A program made the position numbers and the translations under genes. The notes under the pieces were generated by a model, which searched no databases, was not told the DNA's origin, and saw only the letters and a list, made by a program, of their open reading frames with translations. From Candidatus Eisenbacteria bacterium (GTDB lineage: Bacteria > Eisenbacteria > RBG-16-71-46 > JAFGJU01), in the NCBI GenBank assembly GCA_026388185.1, contig JAPLKG010000002.1, positions 62,001-126,000 of the forward strand: DNA of 64,000 nucleotides, read 5' to 3'. Below are positions 8,075 to 16,878 of the stretch, piece after piece. Each line of letters starts with the position of its first letter. The first letter of the stretch is position 1.

Positions 8075-9031
8075 CTAGCTTCTGCAGTCCTTGAGCCAGC
8101 CGAACGTCTTCCGCAGCCCTTCCTCGAAACTAACCGCGGCCTTGAAAGAAAGTTCGCGTTCGGCTCTCTCGGTGGCGGCTTCGGAGTGCCTGACTTCTGC
8201 CGCTCGCGGCTCCGCGTATCTGGCCTTCACGGCCAGACCGCTTATCCGTCCGATGGTCTCTACCAACTCGTTCAAGGTCTTGCGGTTTCCCCTGGCGATG
8301 TTGTAAGTGCGTCCGCTGATTCCTTCCTTGCGGCAGGCAAGCAGGTTAGCCTCTACCACGTCATCCACAAACGTGAAGTCCCTGCTTTGTTCTCCGTCGC
8401 CGAAAACCACGGGCGTGCCTCCCGACAGGACCAGTGACATGAAGATGGGGATAACTGCGGCATACTCAGAGTTCGGATCCTGCCTCGGACCGAAAACATT
8501 GAAGTAACGGAGCGAAACCGTCTCCAGGCCGTACACCGAGGAGAAAACCCGGCAGTATTCCTCCGCCGTGAACTTGCTGAGAGCGTACGGAGAGCACGGG
8601 TTGGGTCTCATCTCCTCGCGATTCGGGAGGCCGGCGCCGTTGCCGTATGCCGAGGACGAACTGGCGTATACCAACCTCTTGACCCCCGACTCACGTGCGA
8701 CCTTAAGAAGGAGCAGCGTGCCACCGACGTTCACGCTGTTGGTGGGAACGGGATCCACGACCGAGCGCTGAACCGAGCACAGGGCCGCCTCATGAAATAC
8801 GTATTTGACTCCCTGCAACGCCTTTCTCACGGTCGCTTCGTCACGGATGTCGCCTCTCACGACCTCGAGCCTGCCCTTGCCTTGGGAAGCGCCTATCACG
8901 GCCTCGATATTCTCTTCTTTGCCCGTCGACAAATCGTCGATTACCGTGACGTCAAGGCCTTCTTTGAGAAGTCGCTCAACGATGTGCGAGCCAATAAAGC
9001 CTGCACCGCCTGTAACCAAATACCTACACAT
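8075..9031 (-). CDS. NAD-dependent nucleotide-sugar epimerase (SDR family)
   Basis: An extended-SDR enzyme, probably a UDP-N-acetylhexosamine or UDP-glucose 4-epimerase acting in exopolysaccharide precursor supply. The Rossmann motif GGAGFIGSH is at the N-terminus. The catalytic Ser region is YASSSSAYGN and the YxxxK motif is YALSK. The phrase RYFNVFGPRQDPNSEYAAVI is typical of WbpP-type epimerases. The ATG giving MCRYLVTGG matches the family; a TTG four codons earlier is an alternative. It lies between the nucleotide-sugar dehydrogenase and the deacetylase. Confidence 0.92.
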   Translation of the reverse strand: MCRYLVTGGAGFIGSHIVERLLKEGLDVTVIDDLSTGKEENIEAVIGASQGKGRLEVVRGDIRDEATVRKALQGVKYVFHEAALCSVQRSVVDPVPTNSVNVGGTLLLLKVARESGVKRLVYASSSSAYGNGAGLPNREEMRPNPCSPYALSKFTAEEYCRVFSSVYGLETVSLRYFNVFGPRQDPNSEYAAVIPIFMSLVLSGGTPVVFGDGEQSRDFTFVDDVVEANLLACRKEGISGRTYNIARGNRKTLNELVETIGRISGLAVKARYAEPRAAEVRHSEAATERAERELSFKAAVSFEEGLRKTFGWLKDCRS

Positions 9032-9055
9032 GGTCCGAAACAAAACCTCGCTCTT

Positions 9056-10456
9056 CTAGAGTCTCCATATCCCTTTTGATTTGATTCCCTTCAGGACGTT
9101 CCGAGAGTCAAAGATGAGATTGGCCTTGGAGACGATCATCTTGTAGTCGAAGGCGCTGTGCGCAGTGGTTATGACCACACAATCAGCCTTTTCAAGCAGC
9201 TCAGCGGTCAAAGGCTTTGCCTTCATGTGAAAACGGTCCGTTCTTATCTCAGGAATGTGTGGGTCGCAATATGACACCTCTGCGCCGAGCCCAGTCAACA
9301 TCTGGTAGATGTCCAACGCGGGGGACTCCCGTGCGTCATCCACGTCGGCTTTGTACGCCACGCCGAGAAGCAATATGCTCGAGCCGTTAACGCTCTTGCG
9401 AACCGAGTTCAGTGCCTCTCCGACCTTATTGACCACGTGATACGGCATGCTTCCGTTCACTTGCCCTGCCAATTCTATAAATCTCGCCTCGAAACCGCTC
9501 AATTTCGCCTTCCAAGAAAGGTAGAACGGATCTATCGGGATGCAGTGACCTCCCAGACCCGGACCCGGGTAAAACGGCATGAAGCCGAACGGCTTGCTGG
9601 CCGCCGCCTCGATGACCTCCCACACGTCAATCTTCATCTTGTCGCACATGAGCGCGAGTTCGTTTACCAGCCCGATGTTCACGCTGCGGAAGGTGTTTTC
9701 CAGAAGCTTCACCATTTCTGCAACCCGCGTAGAAGACACGGGCACCACCGAAGGCGTGCAGCATCTGTACAGGGCCACGGCGACCTGGCTGCACTGCGGC
9801 GTCACGCCGCCGACAACCTTGGGGATGTTCCTAGTCATGAATTTCTTGTTTCCCGGGTCAACCCTCTCGGGAGAGAAGCCCAGGAAAAAGTCCTTTCCCA
9901 CTTTCAGCCCGGTTTCCTCGAGCATGGGTAGTATCAATTCGTTAGTGGTGCCGGGATAGGTCGTGCTCTCGAGGACAACGAGCTCTCCGCGATGAAGAAA
10001 CTTTGCGATCTGTCCGGTGGCGTTCACGATGCTGGAAACGTCCGGATCGCGGGTCTTTCTAAGTGGAGTGGGAACGCATATGCTTACGCAATCCATCTCG
10101 AGCAGCCTCGAGAACTCGCGGGTCGCCTCGAGCCGACCCGCTCGAACCTCCCGCCTAAGCTCGTCATTTGACACGTCCCGAATGTAGGAATCTCCGCTGT
10201 TCACACGGTCTATCTTTGCCTTCTCGGTATCGATCCCAGTGACGCGGAACCCGGATCGCGCGAATTCGACAGCGAGAGGAAGTCCAACGTATCCCAGACC
10301 AATCACAGCTATCCGCGCCTTGCGAGTCTCTATTCGTCCCTTGAGGCTCCGCAACACTGCGCCCGTTCGCTCCGAAGTCCCGCTTCCGCGTCTCGTCTTG
10401 CCCGAACGCACGACTTCATCCTTAGGTCTTGGATTTCTTCTTTGTCCCTTTTTCAT
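9056..10456 (-). CDS. UDP-N-acetylhexosamine dehydrogenase (WecC/WbpA family)
   Basis: Oxidises a UDP-N-acetylhexosamine to its uronic acid with two NAD+. It has the N-terminal Rossmann motif GLGYVGLPLA, the middle domain, and the catalytic Cys in GLGGHCIPIDPFYLSWK. The UDP-binding C-terminal domain begins around GVAYKADVDDARESPALDI. The start is uncertain. Homology begins near LKGRIETRKARIAVIGLG, leaving a basic N-terminal extension of about 40 residues, and every plausible ATG lies inside the 3' end of the upstream BY-kinase gene. The pairing with the epimerase suggests production of an N-acetylhexosaminuronate for the polysaccharide. Confidence 0.92.
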   Translation of the reverse strand: MKKGQRRNPRPKDEVVRSGKTRRGSGTSERTGAVLRSLKGRIETRKARIAVIGLGYVGLPLAVEFARSGFRVTGIDTEKAKIDRVNSGDSYIRDVSNDELRREVRAGRLEATREFSRLLEMDCVSICVPTPLRKTRDPDVSSIVNATGQIAKFLHRGELVVLESTTYPGTTNELILPMLEETGLKVGKDFFLGFSPERVDPGNKKFMTRNIPKVVGGVTPQCSQVAVALYRCCTPSVVPVSSTRVAEMVKLLENTFRSVNIGLVNELALMCDKMKIDVWEVIEAAASKPFGFMPFYPGPGLGGHCIPIDPFYLSWKAKLSGFEARFIELAGQVNGSMPYHVVNKVGEALNSVRKSVNGSSILLLGVAYKADVDDARESPALDIYQMLTGLGAEVSYCDPHIPEIRTDRFHMKAKPLTAELLEKADCVVITTAHSAFDYKMIVSKANLIFDSRNVLKGIKSKGIWRL

Positions 10457-11204
10457 CTCCGTACCCATAGTAGTGGTAGTCGTAGTAGTAAGGAAGTACC
10501 TCGTCTGCATTGTTTATTACGGCACCCAATACGTTTGCGCCCCCTTCGCTCAGCAAAGACCCTGCTCTGGCCACAACCTCGACGGGAGTCCGTCCCGCCA
10601 TGACGACAAGCAGAACTCCGTCGCAATGCCCCGATATCAGAAAGGCATCGGACACAGGCAAGACGGGAGCAGTGTCTAGAATCACGAGATCAAAGTTTGC
10701 CCGCAGCTCTCCTATAATGTCCTTGAACACGGAGGACTCGAACAACGCGGTGGGCACGCCTATTCCTCTGCCGCTTGTCACCAACTTCAGATTCGAAAGC
10801 TCGGTGTTTTTCACGACAGAAGAGAGCGGCAGAAGACTCGTCAACGCATCAGCCAAACCCACCCTTTGACTCACGCCGAACAGGTTGTGCAAACGCGGCT
10901 TCCTCAGGTCACAATCCACGACGACGACCTTCTTTTTCGAGTGCGTCGCCGCCACCTGGGCAAGACAGGCAGACGTCGTCGTCTTCCCCTCCCCTCTCCT
11001 CGCACTCGTGATCAGTATCACCGAAAGCTTGCGCTGCGCATCCATCCTGGACAACCGAGTGGAGAGCCTGTGGAACTCGGTCCCCACGGGTGAGTCCCCG
11101 CCAACATCGCTGAGCGGGAGCCGGCCTACGGTTCTGGCAATTGGCGCGAGGCGCTCTTGCTCACCTGTGGCGTACAATTCCCTTGTCGTCTCCTGTTTGC
11201 TCAT
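10422..11204 (-). CDS. Bacterial tyrosine kinase (BY-kinase, CpsD/Wze type) with tyrosine tail
   Basis: A cytoplasmic P-loop tyrosine autokinase that works with a Wzz/CpsC-type membrane activator to control polysaccharide polymerisation. It shows Walker A RRGEGKTTTS (~69-78), Walker A' VVVVDCDLRKPR (~93-104) and Walker B LVILDTAP (~173-180). The C-terminus carries the autophosphorylation cluster: seven tyrosines between residues 239 and 248. Here kinase and membrane activator are separate proteins, as in Firmicute CpsC/D. It starts 6 bp after the GumC-like gene and its end overlaps the dehydrogenase gene. Confidence 0.95.
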   Translation of the reverse strand: MSKQETTRELYATGEQERLAPIARTVGRLPLSDVGGDSPVGTEFHRLSTRLSRMDAQRKLSVILITSARRGEGKTTTSACLAQVAATHSKKKVVVVDCDLRKPRLHNLFGVSQRVGLADALTSLLPLSSVVKNTELSNLKLVTSGRGIGVPTALFESSVFKDIIGELRANFDLVILDTAPVLPVSDAFLISGHCDGVLLVVMAGRTPVEVVARAGSLLSEGGANVLGAVINNADEVLPYYYDYHYYGYGDEKGTKKKSKT

Positions 11205-11210
11205 CTCCCG

Positions 11211-12890
11211 TCAAGGTCCTTCCGTTTGCTCCAGAGAAATCCCTACCTCAAGCCCCTGCTGGCCTCTGCCGAGCAGGTTCGCCAGAGGTTCGTGGGCCAG
11301 CTTAAAGCCCACGGTGAGTATCAGCGCGGCAAGGACCACATAGTATGGCCACCTTCTTGCCTTCGTCGTTTCCCAGAAAGTCGCGCCCGGCACCTTCGGG
11401 ATCGTGCCAAGCACGGGTATGCCCAGAGCACTCGTGACGTCACCGACTGATTTCACAGAATCGTCCATGTACTCCGACAGAACGACGTAACAAATCCCCA
11501 TGAAGGGACCAAGGAGAAAAGCCAGTATCAGAATCTTGTCCCTTCCCGGCCCTGCCTGGGTGAAGGGCCTGGTGGCCGGCTCAATGACTTCGATTCTGAC
11601 GCCCAGCCTCGTGGTCTGGGCCGCCTCCGATATCTGCGACGAAGTGAGCTGGCGCCTCAGTGATTGAAGCACCGTGTTGTTGGCTTCGACTTCCTGCCCC
11701 AGCCTCGCTAGCTCCATTTCGTCCTGGGGTCTTCTTCCTGCCGCCCGACTGTACTGCCCCACGAAACCCGAGACGAGCCCCCTTCTTTTCTCCAGAGAAC
11801 GTACAACGTAGTCGTCATAGACTTGTTCGGACACCAAAGAGAGAAGACCGTCGGGCGAGCCGCGGAGAGTATTGCCGACCGTTTCTTCTATCGCCGCAAG
11901 CAGCCTCTCCCTGGCCAGTCCCACCCTCTCCATGATCGAACTCCTCGAGACTCCTTGAACGAGCAACGGGACATCGGCCTGCTCTTCCTTCGCGAGCCGG
12001 GCGTATGCCGAGTTGATGCCGCTGCTTCTTATGAGCGTGACCGGATTCACCGCGTTCGGATAGGTTGCGTCCATCGCCTCCTTGGACGTCTTGCGGTTTG
12101 CCTCAAGCTCGGCGATCTCCGTCTCCGTCTGCTCCAACACAGACCGCGCTGAGGCGACGTTATTCCCGCCCGACACGCCGTCGCGAGCGGCCCTGGTGGC
12201 CATCTGGGCCCGGAACTGCCTCAGCTTCTCCTCGCTCTGCCTTAGCTTTTCCTCGTAGACCGGAAGCTGATCCTCGCTGAACGTGCCCGCGGCCCTTATG
12301 TCCGCCAACTGCCCCTTCGTGACGTACTCGACAAACAACCCCGTGACACCGTCCGTCAAGCGGAAGGCTCTCTCCGGGTCAGGGTCCGAAATCGTGATTC
12401 TATAAAGATTCGGTCCCATCTCCGCAATTTTGATGCTCCTCCTCAGAGCGTCCACCATCAGTCTCTTCTCGTACTCCTCGATACTCACTCCGTGCGCCTT
12501 CGCCGACTCGAGATTCTCCGGCGCGTTCCCCGGCAACCTCAGCTTCAGCTCTTGAACCACCTCGCCGAGGAAGATCCCGCTCTTCAGCCTTGCCTCTATC
12601 TGCACCAGTCGACCAGCATCTTCGTAGCTTCCCGTCGGTTTCTGAACGATCATGTCACCCATTTCGCGGGCAAACGGAAGCTTTTCCTCATAGATAACGA
12701 CGCTCGAGGATTCATACACGGGGGCAACAAGGGTGAGACCGGTAATCGCGGCGCAGGGCACAAGAACGACGGGAAGCAGGATGTACCGCAACTTTCTCCT
12801 CATCGCTCTGAAGTAACGAAGAACTTCGGCTCCCGCTGAGATTGTTTCGTGCCGATTCAAAGTGACTCCTCTATCCTTTCCCGATGACAT
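11211..12890 (-). CDS. GumC/Wzz-type polysaccharide co-polymerase
   Basis: An inner-membrane chain-length determinant and export protein. It has an N-terminal transmembrane helix (YILLPVVLVPCAAITGLTLV), a Wzz domain, a long coiled-coil periplasmic region and a second transmembrane helix (PYYVVLAALILTVGFKL) near the C-terminus. A further hydrophobic stretch, ILILAFLLGPFMGICYVV, lies before VGDVTSALGIPVLGTIPKV, which is typical of the GumC class. I start at MSSGKDRG; an upstream in-frame start would add nineteen residues without similarity. The BY-kinase it should activate follows directly. Confidence 0.9.
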   Translation of the reverse strand: MSSGKDRGVTLNRHETISAGAEVLRYFRAMRRKLRYILLPVVLVPCAAITGLTLVAPVYESSSVVIYEEKLPFAREMGDMIVQKPTGSYEDAGRLVQIEARLKSGIFLGEVVQELKLRLPGNAPENLESAKAHGVSIEEYEKRLMVDALRRSIKIAEMGPNLYRITISDPDPERAFRLTDGVTGLFVEYVTKGQLADIRAAGTFSEDQLPVYEEKLRQSEEKLRQFRAQMATRAARDGVSGGNNVASARSVLEQTETEIAELEANRKTSKEAMDATYPNAVNPVTLIRSSGINSAYARLAKEEQADVPLLVQGVSRSSIMERVGLARERLLAAIEETVGNTLRGSPDGLLSLVSEQVYDDYVVRSLEKRRGLVSGFVGQYSRAAGRRPQDEMELARLGQEVEANNTVLQSLRRQLTSSQISEAAQTTRLGVRIEVIEPATRPFTQAGPGRDKILILAFLLGPFMGICYVVLSEYMDDSVKSVGDVTSALGIPVLGTIPKVPGATFWETTKARRWPYYVVLAALILTVGFKLAHEPLANLLGRGQQGLEVGISLEQTEGP

Positions 12891-13010
12891 TGCCTGTTGC
12901 TGGCTTTCCCTTGTTTGAAGAGTGAACCTGAGCGAACATCCCCCCAATTGCCGTCAAAACCAAAGCGCCATCTTACCACAAGCGCTATCGCTTCCCAAAT
13001 ATCAATATGA

Positions 13011-14057
13011 TCACACGGGTTCCCTGCTGTTCCCTCGTCGGGCCGACATGACCCGGTTTTTTCCACCGTGCTTTGCATCGTACAGGGCAATGTCAGCCGA
13101 CTCTATCATTTCACCAACGCTCTGACCGTCTTCAGGATAAGTGGACACGCCAACGCTGCAGGTGATTTCGCCGCTGGGCACTTCCGGAAATGGCACGCTG
13201 GCCACCGCCATCCTCACGCGTTCCGCAAGCACGAGGGCTCCCTCCTTAGGCGTGTGAGGAAGGATGAGCAGGAATTCATCTCCACCGTACTTCGCTACGA
13301 AGTCGATGCTCCTTGCAGTCGTCTTGATTACGTACGCCAACTGCTTCAACACCGTACTGCCCCTCAGGTGACCGAAGCGTTCATTGTAGGCCTTCAAGTT
13401 GTCCACGTCCAACATCAAAATCGAGAACGCCTCGCCGAATCGAGCAGCTCTATCCAGCTCTCTGCGAAGAGCAGTCTTAAGATACCTGAAATTGTAGACT
13501 TGAGTGAGTTCGTCTGTCACCGCGAGTTGCTCGACTCGCTTGTACAGATCCGCGTTCTCTATTGCTATGGCAGTCTGATTGGCAAGCACACACAGCACGC
13601 TCAGGTCCGACTCGCTGAACGATCCGCCCTTGAGCTTGTTGACCGCGACAAGAACGCCCAGCACCGCCTCGCGCGCCTTGAGTGGCGCACATATGCAACC
13701 GCGGGTTCCAAGGCCCGGCACCATGTCCGCATCCTCCCCCAACCCGGCTTGCTCCGCCACCTTCGGGATAATCACAGGCTTCCCCTCCATCATCACCCAA
13801 CGCACAACGCCCCTGTCCCCCGCGCCCTCGTGCTTTTCCATCGGCCCTTCACTACCGCTTTCCTGTCTCCTCTTCGCATACTTCGCCACTCCACTCCCTT
13901 CCAAGGCAACAAGAAATACGGCCTCAGCCTCCAGCACCTCCAGCGTGCATGAGAGCACCTTCGAGAAAGTCTTCTCCATCTCCTCGCCAGCCGTGATAAG
14001 GCTCGAAATCTCAACGAGGGTGCCAAGAAATCTTTCGTCGCACACTAGGGAAGGCAT
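13011..14057 (-). CDS. GAF-GGDEF diguanylate cyclase with intact I-site
   Basis: Makes c-di-GMP from two GTP. A GAF domain occupies about residues 10-165, ending near LANQTAIAIENADLY. A short helical linker with TDELTQVYNFRYL leads into the GGDEF domain. The active site reads GGDEF (about 258-262) and the inhibitory I-site RSID lies exactly five residues upstream, so the enzyme should be active and product-inhibited. No membrane segment is seen. It lies about 120 bp upstream of the polysaccharide co-polymerase gene, suggesting local c-di-GMP control of exopolysaccharide. The ATG follows TTAGGGGC; a TTG two codons earlier is less likely. Confidence 0.93.
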   Translation of the reverse strand: MPSLVCDERFLGTLVEISSLITAGEEMEKTFSKVLSCTLEVLEAEAVFLVALEGSGVAKYAKRRQESGSEGPMEKHEGAGDRGVVRWVMMEGKPVIIPKVAEQAGLGEDADMVPGLGTRGCICAPLKAREAVLGVLVAVNKLKGGSFSESDLSVLCVLANQTAIAIENADLYKRVEQLAVTDELTQVYNFRYLKTALRRELDRAARFGEAFSILMLDVDNLKAYNERFGHLRGSTVLKQLAYVIKTTARSIDFVAKYGGDEFLLILPHTPKEGALVLAERVRMAVASVPFPEVPSGEITCSVGVSTYPEDGQSVGEMIESADIALYDAKHGGKNRVMSARRGNSREPV

Positions 14058-14133
14058 TGCCAACGCCCCTAACTCAATGAAAAACCGTGCAACCTCAATT
14101 ATCCCAACGCCAATTGAGCAACTTCTGTGCCAG

Positions 14134-14502
14134 CTATCTCGAGGAACCAGGAATCTTAGCCTGCTTGATGGCCCTTAACAAGCGGCGGGTCACTCCGCCA
14201 AGAACGAGGAGGATTATGACGAGACCTACAGGAACGAAGAAAATCTCCCGAAGGTCAAGCCCTCTGACGCGGACCATGTGGAAGAACTTCGCGAGGGCGT
14301 AGAGAACCATGCCCGCGAGAAAAACTACTAAGGCCAGTAGCACCAACCGACTCGCCAGGTACTCCCTGCTGCCACTGAGGCGCTCTCCCGATCCAGTCCC
14401 CGACTCCGCCCTGGGCCTCGCGCGAAGGCTCACGCTCCGGCCGTGCCCGCGGCGTCTCAAGCCGAGTCCGCTTTCAAAGCTACCTCTGTCGAAATGCCTC
14501 AT
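14134..14502 (-). CDS. Small two-helix membrane protein, function unknown
   Basis: I do not recognise this 122-residue protein. The first ~45 residues are Arg/Gly/Ser-rich and probably cytoplasmic. Two transmembrane helices follow (LVLLALVVFLAGMVLYALA and IFFVPVGLVIILLVLGGV) with a basic connecting loop and a short basic tail. It lies between the secreted M28 peptidase and the diguanylate cyclase in one orientation. No strong ribosome binding site is seen. The hydrophobic pattern and clean gene spacing support it being real; no function can be given. Confidence 0.6.
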   Translation of the reverse strand: MRHFDRGSFESGLGLRRRGHGRSVSLRARPRAESGTGSGERLSGSREYLASRLVLLALVVFLAGMVLYALAKFFHMVRVRGLDLREIFFVPVGLVIILLVLGGVTRRLLRAIKQAKIPGSSR

Positions 14503-14531
14503 CACGTCACCGCATCACTTTCGCGCAACTG

Positions 14532-16766
14532 TTATCTCACAATTGCAAACCTTCCGTAGTCTACCTTCTTCTGTGCCCCGTCGTCGACGCTCAGCCGGTA
14601 GAGGTACACGCCGGGCGCGATCGCGCCACCGGAAAGGACGTTGCTCAACGCCACGTCGTTGTCTCCCGGAACCAGGCTCGCGCAACGGCAGTCTCCGTCC
14701 CTGCACCCCCCGATTTTCCGACCCGAGATGTCGTATACGTCCACTTGCGTGAGGGTTGCCTCGCGGGTCACGAAAACCCTCAGCCTAACGTCAGCGAGCG
14801 AGACGTTCGAGGGGTTCGGAAATACAAAAGACTTCTTTATCGCGAGGGTCGCCGAGCGGACAAGCAACGCCTTTGAGACAACGTTGTTGTCCCTGTTTCC
14901 CTCCGCCTCACCGGCGTCAATCACGAGATAGATGGAGTGCGCTCCAACGTCGCTCTCAGTGAGCAGCCAACTCAGAGGCTCGATCACCGGGCTTCCGCCC
15001 GAAGGAATCGGTGTGGTCGCGACGGAAATGAGTCTCTCCCCCATCAGCCGACCGGAAGAGGGAGTCCCGTCGTAGACGCCCACGCGTACCGAGATTGTCT
15101 CCGGCACCGCCGCGCCCAGGTTGTGAAAGGACAGGCCTATGCTTAGGACACTTCCGACGTCTCCCTCCTGGATCGACAGGGTGCGTCCCTCCAGCCTAAG
15201 TAGCAGATCTCCCGACAGCACCTCCAGATCCCAAGGGTCGGTCGTCGTAGCGAAATAGGCCACGGACGCGGCGCCTAACCTCGCGACTTTCCAGGCCAGG
15301 GAGTAGTTGAGCGTGCCTGCCGTGTCGTCGATCGTGTGATAGTACGGGTTGACGACTGGAGAACCGCCTTGCTCGAAGAAGTGCACGCCGTCAAAGCCCG
15401 CCGACCAAAAGGAGGAATGGTCACTCGAGTCGTAAGGACCCACCACCTGGACCAGTCCGACTCGCACCCCGATCGAATCGAACAGGCTCTCCGAAACATT
15501 CTTGATGTGAGCGGAGAGCCAATCGGAAGAAGCGTTTGTCCGGAGAAAAGTGGAGTCTGCCGCCTCTCTGTATGCCTGCATGTCAAAATTCAGAGCACCG
15601 AGCATGTTGTAGCCCTGAGCCTTTCGACTCGCGACGTAGGCCGCGCTCCCGAAAAGGCCCTGTTCCTCGGCAGAAAAGAGCACGAACTCCATGTCAAAGT
15701 CGAATTCCAGATCACTCAAGGCCCTGGCGCATTCGAGCACGCTCGCCACGCCGCTCCCGTTGTCGTCCGCACCCGGCGCAGGATCTACCCTCCAGTCCCA
15801 TCTTCTGTCCGGATCCGGATAGACCGTCCTACCTCCATTCGAATCGTAATGGGCGCAGAGGACAAACGTGCCGCTGCCGGGTACGCGACCCGGAATTCGC
15901 CCGACCACGTTGTACCGAGTGTAGTTCACCCCGGCGTAACGAAAAACAAAGGAGTCGAGCGAAGCAGTACCCCTTCCACCGAAGTAGGCCTCCAGCTTCG
16001 CCTTCAGCCACAGAGGAATCGCAAGCGAGTCAGGACGAGAGTCAGGGCAAAACCCGTAAAACGTATAGCGGCTCCGCAGCTTGGCAGAGTCGTCGTCGAA
16101 GCTCAAGAAGTGAACCGTCGCCCTTATGGAGTCCTCGTTCACCTCGCTCGCAACGGCACCAAGAAACCGCTCATCGGCAATCCCCAGCACACCGGTGGTT
16201 CCTCTCCCGACCCCGAGCTCGGCAGGCCTGCCTCTTGGGAACCCCGTCTCACGTCCCATTCTCTCGGGCAACAGCGTCAGCGAAGAGACGAAACCAGGAA
16301 GACGCGGTTCCAGCGTCTCGTCTACACCAAGAAGGTAAAGGCCGCCCCCCAGAGGCACCAGCCTCCCGTACGCGGCAAGCGAGTCCCTCGACGCGGGGTC
16401 GGCCGGTGTGAGAAGCCAGTAGCGCTTGCCTGCGCACACCGTATCGACGACTTCGGCCGTCACCCCCGCAGAGCGAAGAACAGCCAGTTCACCTTCTCTG
16501 ACCTCAAAGACCGCAAAACCAGGCTGCGAGTAACGGAGCACGTGACCCGCACTCTCGACAAAATCAAGCTCAGAGGCGTCCTTCCACGGAATCCTGACGA
16601 GCAGATTATCTTCCGCCACGGCGTATCCGGCACTGCCGGACAATCCCGCAACCACCATGAGCAACCCCAGCCCCAGGAAACCCGGGGACATCAAAGCTCT
16701 CACGTGCCACTCGCCGAATATCGCACGGCGCGCCCTCTTCTTGCCATCGCGCACGGTCTTCAACAT
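14532..16766 (-). CDS. Secreted M28-family zinc aminopeptidase with C-terminal sorting-type domain
   Basis: Probably a secreted peptidase that removes N-terminal residues from peptides. A signal peptide is present (basic start, LGLGLLMVVAGLSGSAGYAVA). The M28 catalytic domain shows VLCAHYDSNGG (His, Asp), GADDNGSG (bridging Asp), FSAEEQGLFGS (Glu pair), NFDMQ (Asp) and SSDHSSF (His), so all zinc ligands are present. CARDB-like beta regions follow. The last ~90 residues (FVFPNPSN...VYLYRLSV) form a FlgD/sorting-type Ig domain. A Cys-rich insert (GGCRDGDCRCA) interrupts that domain. The chosen ATG has GGAGAG seven bases upstream; an earlier ATG abuts the tRNA. Confidence 0.9.
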   Translation of the reverse strand: MLKTVRDGKKRARRAIFGEWHVRALMSPGFLGLGLLMVVAGLSGSAGYAVAEDNLLVRIPWKDASELDFVESAGHVLRYSQPGFAVFEVREGELAVLRSAGVTAEVVDTVCAGKRYWLLTPADPASRDSLAAYGRLVPLGGGLYLLGVDETLEPRLPGFVSSLTLLPERMGRETGFPRGRPAELGVGRGTTGVLGIADERFLGAVASEVNEDSIRATVHFLSFDDDSAKLRSRYTFYGFCPDSRPDSLAIPLWLKAKLEAYFGGRGTASLDSFVFRYAGVNYTRYNVVGRIPGRVPGSGTFVLCAHYDSNGGRTVYPDPDRRWDWRVDPAPGADDNGSGVASVLECARALSDLEFDFDMEFVLFSAEEQGLFGSAAYVASRKAQGYNMLGALNFDMQAYREAADSTFLRTNASSDWLSAHIKNVSESLFDSIGVRVGLVQVVGPYDSSDHSSFWSAGFDGVHFFEQGGSPVVNPYYHTIDDTAGTLNYSLAWKVARLGAASVAYFATTTDPWDLEVLSGDLLLRLEGRTLSIQEGDVGSVLSIGLSFHNLGAAVPETISVRVGVYDGTPSSGRLMGERLISVATTPIPSGGSPVIEPLSWLLTESDVGAHSIYLVIDAGEAEGNRDNNVVSKALLVRSATLAIKKSFVFPNPSNVSLADVRLRVFVTREATLTQVDVYDISGRKIGGCRDGDCRCASLVPGDNDVALSNVLSGGAIAPGVYLYRLSVDDGAQKKVDYGRFAIVR

Positions 16767-16801
16767 CACCGTCTCTCCATTCTGCTTTCGCGGATTTCCC
16801 A

Positions 16802-16878
16802 TGGTGCGCCCGAAAGGATTCGAACCTTCGGCCTGCGGATCCGGAGTCCGCCGCTCTATCCAGCTGAGCTACGGGCGC
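16802..16878 (-). tRNA. tRNA-Arg (anticodon CCG)
   Basis: A complete cloverleaf with acceptor GCGCCCG pairing CGGGCGC, discriminator A and an encoded CCA. The anticodon stem GCGGA/TCCGC encloses loop CTCCGGA, giving anticodon CCG for codon CGG. The T arm carries GGTTCGAATCC. The first ten bases overlap the end of recN: the recN TAG stop is formed by tRNA positions 8-10. Confidence 0.97.
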
